From contig CAJUBC010000049.1 of the NCBI GenBank assembly GCA_910584545.1, positions 1-16,796 of the forward strand: a DNA stretch of 16,796 bases, in the 5' to 3' direction. Under the pieces are notes generated by a model. It was not told the origin of the DNA, did no database searches, and saw nothing but the letters and a program-made list of their open reading frames with translations. Position 1 is the stretch's first letter, and the number at the start of each line of letters is the position of its first letter. Source of the DNA: an uncultured Muribaculaceae bacterium (GTDB lineage: Bacteria > Bacteroidota > Bacteroidia > Bacteroidales > Muribaculaceae). Below, one piece after another: positions 1 to 7,915 of the stretch. Position numbers and translations under genes: made by a program.

Positions 1-788
<788 letters not shown>

Positions 789-831
789 GTCGGCCGTCCC
801 TGCGCGGAGGCTCTGTCTCCGTGCGGGCGAC
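789..831 (+). other. Intercistronic hairpin between frdA and frdB
   Basis: Bases 799-809 pair with 817-827 (eleven pairs, two of them G-U) around a seven-base loop. An outer GTCG/CGAC pair of arms (789-792 with 828-831) can extend it past a six-base bulge. It begins right after the frdA stop and ends 22 bases before the frdB start. No U-run follows, so it does not look like a terminator. A role in transcript processing or stability, setting the ratio of the two subunits, is inference. The stem covers the GTG at 821 that would otherwise lengthen frdB. Confidence 0.5.
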
Positions 832-853
832 AACAAAACTAATAGAATTCACA

Positions 854-1612
854 ATGGAAGAAAATATAATGAAAGTCAATCTTAAGGTCTGGCGTCAAGC
901 CGGCCCTAAGGCTAAAGGTGGTTTTGTGACTTATGAAGGAGTCGAGACCACTCCCGACACTTCCTTCCTCGAGACCCTCGACATCCTGAACGAGACGCTC
1001 ATCGAGAGAGGCGAGGAGCCCATCGTGTTCGACCACGACTGCCGCGAGGGTATCTGCGGTATGTGCTCCCTCTACATCAACGGACATCCCCACGGTCCTG
1101 CAACAGCGGCCACAACCTGTCAGCTCTATATGCGTCGTTTCGCCGACGGTGAGACAATCACTGTGGAGCCCTGGCGTTCCGCCGCGTTCCCGGTAATCAA
1201 GGACCTTATGGTGGACCGTAACGCGTTCGACAAGATCCAGCAGGCCGGCGGCTATGTGTCGTTCAACTGCGGCGGCGCGCAGGATGCCAACGCGCTTCCG
1301 ATTTCGAAGGTGATGGCCGACGAGGCCATGGACTCCGCAAGCTGTATCGGTTGCGGCGCCTGTGTGGCTGCATGCAAGAACGGATCGGCAATGCTCTTCG
1401 TATCCGCCAAGATCGCGCAGCTCTCACGTCTGCCCCAGGGTGCCGTGGAGCGTGACCGTCGCGCTCTGGCCATGGTAGCCAAGATGGATGAGCTCGGATT
1501 CGGTAACTGCACCAACACCGGTGCCTGCGCAGCCGAGTGCCCCAAGAGCATCAAGCTCGCCAACATCGCGCGCATGAACCGAGAGTTCATCGCCGCCACA
1601 TGTAAGAAATGA
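854..1612 (+). CDS. frdB: Fumarate reductase/succinate dehydrogenase iron-sulfur subunit
   Basis: This 252-residue protein passes electrons between the flavoprotein and the heme-bearing membrane anchor through three iron-sulfur clusters. All ligands are visible. C63, C68, C71 and C89 suit the [2Fe-2S] cluster (CREGICGMC). C164, C167, C170 and C229 suit the [4Fe-4S] cluster. C174, C219 and C225 suit the [3Fe-4S] cluster (CIGCGACVAAC and CTNTGACAAECP); the spacing is the same as in the E. coli SdhB pattern. The start at 854 gives MEENIMKVNLKVWRQ, close in length and sequence to Bacteroides homologs, and is preceded by an A-rich stretch. ATG 869 is a possible alternative, while GTG 821 lies inside a hairpin. 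It is co-transcribed with frdA and ends before a strong terminator. Confidence 0.96.
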   Translation: MEENIMKVNLKVWRQAGPKAKGGFVTYEGVETTPDTSFLETLDILNETLIERGEEPIVFDHDCREGICGMCSLYINGHPHGPATAATTCQLYMRRFADGETITVEPWRSAAFPVIKDLMVDRNAFDKIQQAGGYVSFNCGGAQDANALPISKVMADEAMDSASCIGCGACVAACKNGSAMLFVSAKIAQLSRLPQGAVERDRRALAMVAKMDELGFGNCTNTGACAAECPKSIKLANIARMNREFIAATCKK

Positions 1613-1635
1613 CGGCGCACGCCGCCATGACAATA

Positions 1636-1670
1636 AGAAAGAGCCTCCGCAGTGCGCGGGGGCTCTTTCT
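1636..1670. terminator. Bidirectional intrinsic terminator between frdB and the lipoprotein gene
   Basis: Bases 1636-1650 pair with 1656-1670 in a 15-pair stem with one G-U and a five-base loop. The outer arms are AGAAAGAGCC and GGCTCTTTCT, so each strand's stem ends in a T-rich run. It sits between two convergent genes, 23 bases after the frdB stop and 37 bases past the lipoprotein gene's stop, and can serve both. Confidence 0.85.
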
Positions 1671-1707
1671 CTGTCATGCCGTATATGTCTTATAGCGGGG
1701 TGCCGGC

Positions 1708-3696
1708 TCAGTAGCGGATTGCTCCACCTCTGTGCTGGCGGCTTCCGCGGTCGTTGGGGTCGAAGGGATTGCGCGTGGGGTCGAACAGCTCCTCTTCCTC
1801 ATCCTCCTCGTCGGCATTCTGCCGCTCGTTGCGGCCACGGTTCTTGCCCTGCTTCGGGCGGTTCTTGAGTATGGCGCGCGGCTTCTGCTGGTCGATGGCG
1901 GTCCCGTAGACATCCCATGTCTCCTCTTTATCCCAGTTCTTCTTTATGTTGAATGCCTTGGGGTAATAGAACGCTATCTCGGGTTGCGTCAGGGTCGAGT
2001 AGTCGCCGGTGTCGTACATTCCGTTGCCGTTGCGGTCCTCTATCATACGCGCGTAGTATTTGCCGGGATTCAGGAAAGGGAAATAGGCACGGCCGTCGAT
2101 CACTGCGGCGGTTCGCTCCAGTTTGTCGCCGTTGCCTAACAGTTCCACGAACGCCGGCACCGAGGAGTCGAGACCTGAGAGCATGAGCGTCAGCGAGCAA
2201 TATTCCGACGCCGCCTTTACATTCAGTTCCTGGCTGAAGGGGCGTGTGGGGCGCCCATAGATGTCGATTCCGGCCATGGTGTCGATCTCCACCTTGTACT
2301 TGCGCTCATATTCCCATGGGAACTCTATCCGGAAATGCCTCGGGGACAGAGAGTCGGCCCGGAGCACGCGCGGGGTGGTGGCGACAGTCCGGTAAGTGCT
2401 GTCCACCAGGACCTTCAGCGAAACTTTAGTGGAGTCGAAACTGACGATAGGATGCTCAGATTCGAAATAGAACGGAAGCCACACTTCCTGGGTCGATCCG
2501 TTACCGGAGGCCTTGAAGCGTGTGGTGATGCGCGCTATGGAGTCGGCGGCTGAAATCCTTATCTCCCGCTCTTTGCGGCTTTGTTTCCTGACGGGCAGTT
2601 TCTTGGTGAAGAACTTGAGCGTGTCGGGGTATTCCGTCAGCTGCCCTAAGGAATCGGTGCGCAGGTAGCGCGCGGCGACAGTCAGTGAATCATCGCGCAT
2701 GAGCTCGGGACGAAGCCAGTACACAAGGGAGTCGAGCTTTTCTGAAGCCTCGAGTGTGCCGGGAGAGAGCCCTTCCGGGTATCCGAGAATCGAGATGCGC
2801 GGCAGGGACTCGGCTCTGGTGTTGAATTTCAGGAAAAGGCGGGTGGAGTCCAAGCGTTCGTACTTGGTGAGATACTGAGGACGCTTTTCCGAGTTGAACC
2901 GGTAGAGAATCACGTCATTGGGGAGGAAACGGGTCCTCGGCCGCTGTATCACGGTGTCGGGCTTGCCTGTGATCTTGTCGTATACGGTATCGTTTGCCAC
3001 AGTCTGCTCGGTCGAAGGGGAGACCACGGCATCGAAGAAGGCTATGTCCTCCTCGGGATTGGCGTAGCGGTAGTCGTTGTCCTTGTCGTCGAGAGCGAAG
3101 ACACGGTACCGTCCGGGGGCGAGGCCGCGGATCGTGAACTGTCCGCGGTCGTCGGTCTTGGCCACGCGGAGAAGCCGCTTGGATACGAACGCGGAGTCGG
3201 CGAGGTCGGCGTGTACACCCACGAGCATTCCCTGCGCGGGCTCTAGATCGCGGGCACCGAGCACGCGGCCCGAGATGCGGAGCGAATCAAGGGTATGGCC
3301 GGTGGAGAAAGTATAGGTGAAGCCCTGAAGCGTGTTTCCCTCGTTGTTGTCCTCGATGGCGTCGGCGAAGTCAACGGTGTAGGTGGTGTTCGGAGAGAGA
3401 GAGTCGAATTCCACCGTTACCCTGCGCCCGAGCGACGATACCCTCGGCACGGATTTGGAAGTGGGGGAGACCACGACTTTTGTGAAGGCATCCTTCACAT
3501 TGACGAGCTCGTCGAATTGAAGAATCATCTTGGTGCGGTTTACCCCGAGAGAGCCGGGGGCGGGATTGGCCGACACGAGGCGCGGCGGATCCTCGTCGCG
3601 AGGGCCGCCAGACGGATTCCCGATGTTGGCGCAGCCGACAAGAAGTGAAATCATGGTCACCGCTACCGCTGCAAAAACTATGTGGGTTCGATTCAT
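1708..3696 (-). CDS. Lipoprotein with Ig-like (Big_5) and transthyretin-like domains
   Basis: This 662-residue predicted lipoprotein has a signal peptide ending in the lipobox LLVGC, with acylated Cys at 22. The CANIGNPSGGP start of the mature chain is typical of a widespread Bacteroidetes family of unknown function. Residues about 35-132 read as a bacterial Ig-like domain (PPRLVSANPAPGSLGV through FTYTFSTG). Residues about 138-225 read as a carboxypeptidase-regulatory, transthyretin-like fold (TDDRGQFTIRGLAPGRYRVF). A similar motif recurs at about 540-565 (FLNPGKYYARMIEDRNGNG), with EDRNGNGMYDTGD resembling a calcium-binding loop. The tail is charge-segregated: basic at 605-626, then acidic DEEDEEEE at 629-636. 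No acidic export signal directly follows the Cys, so surface exposure is uncertain. The gene stands alone, with its own promoter candidate and a shared terminator. Probably an envelope protein; substrate or partner unknown. Confidence 0.85.
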   Translation of the reverse strand: MNRTHIVFAAVAVTMISLLVGCANIGNPSGGPRDEDPPRLVSANPAPGSLGVNRTKMILQFDELVNVKDAFTKVVVSPTSKSVPRVSSLGRRVTVEFDSLSPNTTYTVDFADAIEDNNEGNTLQGFTYTFSTGHTLDSLRISGRVLGARDLEPAQGMLVGVHADLADSAFVSKRLLRVAKTDDRGQFTIRGLAPGRYRVFALDDKDNDYRYANPEEDIAFFDAVVSPSTEQTVANDTVYDKITGKPDTVIQRPRTRFLPNDVILYRFNSEKRPQYLTKYERLDSTRLFLKFNTRAESLPRISILGYPEGLSPGTLEASEKLDSLVYWLRPELMRDDSLTVAARYLRTDSLGQLTEYPDTLKFFTKKLPVRKQSRKEREIRISAADSIARITTRFKASGNGSTQEVWLPFYFESEHPIVSFDSTKVSLKVLVDSTYRTVATTPRVLRADSLSPRHFRIEFPWEYERKYKVEIDTMAGIDIYGRPTRPFSQELNVKAASEYCSLTLMLSGLDSSVPAFVELLGNGDKLERTAAVIDGRAYFPFLNPGKYYARMIEDRNGNGMYDTGDYSTLTQPEIAFYYPKAFNIKKNWDKEETWDVYGTAIDQQKPRAILKNRPKQGKNRGRNERQNADEEDEEEELFDPTRNPFDPNDRGSRQHRGGAIRY

Positions 3697-3749
3697 CTTT
3701 TTTGCTATAGATTTTGGCCCGGAGGCCCTGTTATTTCCAAAACGAACGC

Positions 3750-3757
3750 CAAAAATA
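3750..3757 (-). promoter_or_regulatory. Candidate -7 promoter element for the lipoprotein gene
   Basis: On the - strand this reads TATTTTTG, matching the Bacteroidetes -7 consensus TAnnTTTG, 53 bases upstream of the lipoprotein start. I find no clear -33 TTTG at the usual distance. The surrounding A/T-rich sequence makes a chance match possible. Confidence 0.4.
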
Positions 3758-3790
3758 AATAAAATAATTCATAAAAAGCTCCTTAAAGTG

Positions 3791-3840
3791 TAAATTTGTC
3801 GGTATTATTACTGAAACATCAAAAAAAAGCGGTATATTTG
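3791..3840 (+). promoter_or_regulatory. Two tandem candidate -7 promoter elements for secDF
   Basis: TAAATTTG (3791-3798) and TATATTTG (3833-3840) both match TAnnTTTG exactly and both face secDF, 42 bases apart. The nearer one would start transcription at about 3846 and leave a leader of about 90 bases. A recognisable -33 TTTG at normal spacing is not present for either. The nearer box is the more convincing because it ends in TTTGC, as many mapped Bacteroides promoters do. Confidence 0.5.
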
Positions 3841-3879
3841 CAAGCTGAAAGAGTATCCGCGCACCGGAAAGGGGGCGGT

Positions 3880-3909
3880 ATGCTCCGTTTGATTGTGGAA
3901 AATATATAA
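3880..3909 (+). other. Nine-codon ORF in the secDF leader
   Basis: ATG at 3880 opens the reading MLRLIVENI and stops with TAA at 3907-3909, 28 bases before the secDF start. It is preceded by a purine run (GAAAGGGGG, 3867-3875) at Shine-Dalgarno distance, which is unusual here because the neighbouring genes have none. It may be chance. It is listed because leader peptides are known to control SecDF expression in some other bacteria. Confidence 0.2.
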
Positions 3910-3937
3910 AAAACAACAAAAATAACATCAAAACAAA

Positions 3938-6913
3938 ATGCAGAACAAAGGGTTTATCAGCACCATCGCCATTCTGTTGGTTTTGATCTGCGGATTCTAC
4001 ATCTCATTCTCGTTCGTGACGAGTCACTACGAGAATGAGGCCAAGGAATATGCCGCAAGGATATCGAAAACCACCGATGAGACGAATGACGTTTACAAAC
4101 AAAGTCTGAAGCAATTCAACGATTCTATCGACAAGGAAAAGGTATATCTGGGTTATACCTATAACCAGGTCCGCAAGATGGAGGTAGGACTCGGTCTGGA
4201 CCTTAAGGGAGGTATGAACGTGGTACTCGAGATCTCAGTGCCCGACATTCTCCGTCAGTACGTGTCGGGCGACGCACAGCTCGCGCAGATCAACTCCGCA
4301 ATGAAGAAGGCGGAAGCGGCCGGTGCCAAGCAGAGCGATAGAGACTACATAGACAAGGTGGCTGCCAATATCCAGCCCGGCGTGATGGCCGGCCTCTTCA
4401 CCCGCGAAGGTGAGTTCCTCGGCAAGATCAAGAACTCATCCTCCAACGCCGAGGTGACCGAAGCGCTCAAGCAGCAGGTCGAGAGTCAGGTGGACGCGGC
4501 GTTCAACATCTTCCGCACCCGTATAGACCAGTTCGGTGTCGTGGCCCCCAACATCCAGAAACTTCAGGACAAGATGGGCCAGATCCTTCTCGAGCTTCCC
4601 GGCGTGAAAGAGCCGGAGCGTGTGACAGATCTTCTCAAGTCGAGCGCCAACCTTGAGTTCTTCGAGGTATACAACTACAATGAGATCGCCGGCGAGCTCT
4701 CACGCTTTGCCCAGCTCTACGCACAGCAGGATTCCGTGAACCATACCAACGTGATCGCGTTGCTCGGTGGCGCACAGCGCAACGGCAGCCCGGTTGTCGG
4801 CATGGTTACCCCCGCCAACCGCAATCTCGTTGACTCCATCATGAACACCGAGCTTGCCAAGAAGACCCTCCCCGCCGACCTCACCCTCCTCTGGAGCGTG
4901 AAACCCACTGAATTCCCCGTCACCGACGAGAAGGGCAATGTGGTCAAGAAGTCCAACGGTCAGGACCAGACAGTGGCTTACTGGGAGCTCGTCGCCCTCA
5001 AGGGGGAGGCCGCTCTCGAGGGTGACGCAGTCACCTCCGCATCGTCCGACTACGACAACATGCAGGGAAACATGGTCAACATGAAGATGAACGACCGCGG
5101 CGCTCAGGAATGGGCAACGATCACCCGCAACAACATCGGCCGTTCCATCGCGATTGTCCTCGATAACAACGTATACTCCTTCCCGAACGTCAACAACGAG
5201 ATCACGGGCGGTAGCTCGCAGATCACCGGTAACTTCACTCCCGAAGAGGCCAACGACCTCGCTAACGTGCTCAAGTCAGGTAAGATGTCGGCAAAGGTAG
5301 ATGTGGTCAGCAACAACGTGATCGGTCCGAGTCTCGGCGCCGAGGCCATCCAGATGGGATTCATCTCCTTCGTGGTGGCTATCTTCCTGCTGATGGTACT
5401 CATGGTGATCTACTACGGCTGGATTCCCGGTCTGGTGGCCAATGTGGGTCTTATCCTCAACCTCTACTTCACATTCGGTATCCTCGCGTCGCTTCAGGCG
5501 GTCCTCACGCTTTCCGGTATCGCCGGTATCGTGCTCGCGCTCGGTATGGCGGTCGACGCCAACGTGCTTATTTTCGAACGTACCAAGGAGGAGCTGAAGA
5601 ACGGCAAGAAACTTCGCCAGTCCATCTCCGAGGGTTACAGCAACGCCTTCTCGGCGATCTTTGACTCCAACCTTACTTCGGTCATCACCGGCGTGATCCT
5701 CCTGATCTTCGGCTCAGGTCCCATCAAGGGCTTCGCCACCACTCTTATCATCGGTATCGTCTGCTCTTTCTTCACCGCAGTGTTCCTTACCCGCATCGCG
5801 TTTGACCTCATCACGAAGAACGGACGTAACGCAGGCATGACGTTCACCACCTCCATAAGCAAGAACTTCCTCACCAGCTGCAAGATCAACTTCCTCGGCC
5901 AGACCAAGGCAGCGTCGGCAGTATGGCTGCTCCTCATCGTGGTGGGCATAGCATCGCTCGCCATCAGAGGCATGAACCAGGGTATCGACTTCTCCGGTGG
6001 CCGCAACTACGTGGTGCAGTTCGACAGGGATGTGGACCGTGAGGCAGTCCAGAAGAATCTGATCGATCTCTTCCAGACCAAGGCAAACGACAAGACGGTC
6101 TCTGTGGCCGTGATCAACATCGACAATCCCTCCAAGTTGCGTATCTCTACCAACTACAAGATCAACGACAACACCGAGGGCGTCGAGAACGAAATCTCCG
6201 ACCTGCTCTATCAAGGTCTCAAGGATGAGCTGACATTCAACGGCAAGACAATGGACAAGAACGCCTTCGCGGTGGCCGATGAAAGCCACGGTATCATTTC
6301 GATCCAGAAGGTAGGTCCTTCGATGGCCGACGATATGAAGCGCGACGCGTACTGGGCAGTGGGAATCGCACTTGTCTGCATGTTCCTCTATATCCTGCTC
6401 CGCTTCCGCAACATCGCATTCTCGGTGGGTGCCCTCTGCGCCGTCTGCCTCACGGCATTCCTCATCATCGGATTCTACTCGGTATGCTGGGGATTCCTTC
6501 CTTTCTCCATGGAGATTGACCAGAGCTTCATCGCCGCCATCCTTACAATCATCGGTTATCAGATCAACGATACCGTGGTTGTGTTCGACCGCGTGCGCGA
6601 GATGATGAAGGTTTACCCGAAAGAGGACAGGTTCATCACCTTCAACAAGTCGCTCAACACCACACTGAGCCGTACTGTGATGACATCCTTCTCCACACTG
6701 CTCGTGCTTCTCTGCATCTTCTTCCTCGGTGGCGACACAATCCGCTCGTTCACATTCGCGATGATCTTCGGTGTGGTTGTAGGTACATTCTGCTCGCTCT
6801 ATTGCGCCGCGCCTGTCGCCTACAGCATCATGAAGCGTTCGCAGAGCAAGAAGCAGGCTGCAGCGGTAGCCGACGGGAAGCCCGTGCTTGAGGGCAACCG
6901 CCGCTTCAAATAA
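3938..6913 (+). CDS. secDF: Fused protein-export membrane protein SecDF
   Basis: This 991-residue fusion of SecD and SecF uses the proton-motive force to pull proteins out of the SecYEG channel into the periplasm. The first membrane helix is at about 7-27. The large periplasmic P1 region has GLDLKGGMNVVLEI (86-99) and RTRIDQFGVVAPNIQ (193-207). SecD helices 2-6 lie at about 472-625, with the VDANVLIFERTKEE motif (539-552) holding the conserved Asp540. SecF begins with its own first helix at about 660-676, then GIDFSGG (682-688), KVGPSMADD (791-799) and five helices up to about 962, including GYQINDTVVVFDR (873-885) with the conserved Asp. The one-gene fusion and length are normal for Bacteroidetes. 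ATG 3938 follows an A-rich leader without a Shine-Dalgarno site. It appears monocistronic, with its own promoters and terminator. Confidence 0.97.
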   Translation: MQNKGFISTIAILLVLICGFYISFSFVTSHYENEAKEYAARISKTTDETNDVYKQSLKQFNDSIDKEKVYLGYTYNQVRKMEVGLGLDLKGGMNVVLEISVPDILRQYVSGDAQLAQINSAMKKAEAAGAKQSDRDYIDKVAANIQPGVMAGLFTREGEFLGKIKNSSSNAEVTEALKQQVESQVDAAFNIFRTRIDQFGVVAPNIQKLQDKMGQILLELPGVKEPERVTDLLKSSANLEFFEVYNYNEIAGELSRFAQLYAQQDSVNHTNVIALLGGAQRNGSPVVGMVTPANRNLVDSIMNTELAKKTLPADLTLLWSVKPTEFPVTDEKGNVVKKSNGQDQTVAYWELVALKGEAALEGDAVTSASSDYDNMQGNMVNMKMNDRGAQEWATITRNNIGRSIAIVLDNNVYSFPNVNNEITGGSSQITGNFTPEEANDLANVLKSGKMSAKVDVVSNNVIGPSLGAEAIQMGFISFVVAIFLLMVLMVIYYGWIPGLVANVGLILNLYFTFGILASLQAVLTLSGIAGIVLALGMAVDANVLIFERTKEELKNGKKLRQSISEGYSNAFSAIFDSNLTSVITGVILLIFGSGPIKGFATTLIIGIVCSFFTAVFLTRIAFDLITKNGRNAGMTFTTSISKNFLTSCKINFLGQTKAASAVWLLLIVVGIASLAIRGMNQGIDFSGGRNYVVQFDRDVDREAVQKNLIDLFQTKANDKTVSVAVINIDNPSKLRISTNYKINDNTEGVENEISDLLYQGLKDELTFNGKTMDKNAFAVADESHGIISIQKVGPSMADDMKRDAYWAVGIALVCMFLYILLRFRNIAFSVGALCAVCLTAFLIIGFYSVCWGFLPFSMEIDQSFIAAILTIIGYQINDTVVVFDRVREMMKVYPKEDRFITFNKSLNTTLSRTVMTSFSTLLVLLCIFFLGGDTIRSFTFAMIFGVVVGTFCSLYCAAPVAYSIMKRSQSKKQAAAVADGKPVLEGNRRFK

Positions 6914-6927
6914 TAGACGGAAACAAT

Positions 6928-6947
6928 ACCTTCCCGTATCGGAAGGT
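6928..6947 (+). other. Small hairpin after secDF
   Basis: ACCTTCC and GGAAGGT form a perfect seven-pair stem around a six-base loop, 14 bases past the secDF stop. No T-run follows, so it is probably not the terminator itself. It could protect the 3' end of the message or assist the larger hairpin just downstream. Confidence 0.4.
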
Positions 6948-6951
6948 CAGC

Positions 6952-6982
6952 GAGAGGGCCGGCACATGATGCCGGCCCTCTT
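6952..6982 (+). terminator. Intrinsic terminator of secDF
   Basis: Bases 6953-6964 pair with 6970-6981 (AGAGGGCCGGCA with TGCCGGCCCTCT), twelve perfect pairs with a five-base loop, followed by a short T-run (CTCTTTG). A G-T pair at 6952/6982 extends it. It is GC-rich and correctly placed 38 bases past the stop codon. The following stretch to 7112 holds no gene or clear TAnnTTTG box that I can see. Confidence 0.8.
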
Positions 6983-7112
6983 TGCGTCCGCGCCTCTCCG
7001 GAAGTGTCAATGTCCGTCGGCAGAAGTGTTAAAATATTGAGGGAGCGAACAAAAGGGGCCGCTATTCGGTTATGACATTACTAATGGTTCAATTATAGTA
7101 ATTATTCACGTC

Positions 7113-7829
7113 ATGTGTCCGGTTGCAAGAATATCCAAGGCGATTCTGTTCACGGCCCTTTTCGGTCTGTCGGTGATGACTGCTTCTGCGGTATCATTTT
7201 CCGATATGAGCGCAGAGGAAATTTCCGCGCTTCTGGCCGATGCTCCCGATTCCTCCTCCGCCGCGATGGCGACCGTCGCATCGGGGCATGCGGTAAGGGA
7301 GCTTCCCGTGGAAGTCACGGCGGAGGACCTTGTGACCAAGATATATGGTGTGATCGATCCCTCCCTCTCGAAGCAGGAATGCAGCGACCGGGCATTCAGG
7401 ATTCTGAGGCTCCGTCCCCAGGAGGACAATGCGGCTCTCTGGCTTGAGAAGTCGGACGGCTATGGCATAAGTTACTACGGGATGCAGCCTGAGGTTTCCG
7501 CAATGGCGCGCTTCAGCGACGAGACATTGAGCGATTTCTGTTTCTTTTTCCTGTTCCCGTACGAGGAGGATTCCAAGAGGGAATGTACGCGACGCCAGGC
7601 TGATTTCTGCGGGAGTCTGCTTCAGGAAATGCACGACATCGGTATCCCGATGGGCCGCGACTCCTTGAGCGACGACCTCTTCGAAGCCTCGGGGAGCTAC
7701 AAAGGCAATTTCATCGACGTGCGCCTCATGGAGGAGCAGACCGCTGAGAATGAGGGACGTTACATATTGATCCTGAGCGTGGAGCCGGGTGGATTCCTCC
7801 CCGTGGACGACATATACGCGGAACTTTAG
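7113..7829 (+). CDS. Unrecognised secreted protein, 238 residues
   Basis: I do not recognise the family. The start ATG 7113 gives a clear signal peptide: Arg and Lys near the start, a hydrophobic core ILFTALFGLSVM, and a likely cut after TASA at residue 26. No lipobox cysteine follows, so the product is probably soluble in the periplasm or exported. The mature chain is acidic, mixed helix/strand in appearance, has four cysteines and no membrane helix. Features that might help a search are YGISYYGMQPEVSAMARF, the aromatic run DFCFFFLFPYEED, and the closing GRYILILSVEPGGFLP. No catalytic motif is evident. It stands alone, between the secDF terminator and a bidirectional terminator. Base and codon use match the neighbours, which argues for a resident gene. 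The upstream region lacks a convincing TAnnTTTG promoter. Confidence 0.75.
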   Translation: MCPVARISKAILFTALFGLSVMTASAVSFSDMSAEEISALLADAPDSSSAAMATVASGHAVRELPVEVTAEDLVTKIYGVIDPSLSKQECSDRAFRILRLRPQEDNAALWLEKSDGYGISYYGMQPEVSAMARFSDETLSDFCFFFLFPYEEDSKRECTRRQADFCGSLLQEMHDIGIPMGRDSLSDDLFEASGSYKGNFIDVRLMEEQTAENEGRYILILSVEPGGFLPVDDIYAEL

Positions 7830-7855
7830 AAACCATCGATCTCCACAAAAACATA

Positions 7856-7890
7856 ACAGCCGCCGATTCTGTATCTGAATCGGCGGCTGT
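7856..7890. terminator. Bidirectional terminator between the secreted-protein gene and the protease operon
   Basis: ACAGCCGCCGATTC (7856-7869) and GAATCGGCGGCTGT (7877-7890) form a perfect 14-pair stem with a seven-base loop. On the - strand it is followed by TATGTTTTTG, making it a good terminator for the long leftward operon. On the + strand the trailing T-run (ATTGTT) is weaker but probably enough. Confidence 0.85.
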
Positions 7891-7915
7891 ATTGTTCCGG
7901 ATGTGGTCCTGAGTG

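Noticed and set aside
821..853. GTG start at 821 for frdB
   Set aside because: It falls inside the intercistronic hairpin and adds residues absent from related proteins; ATG 854 fits the family length.
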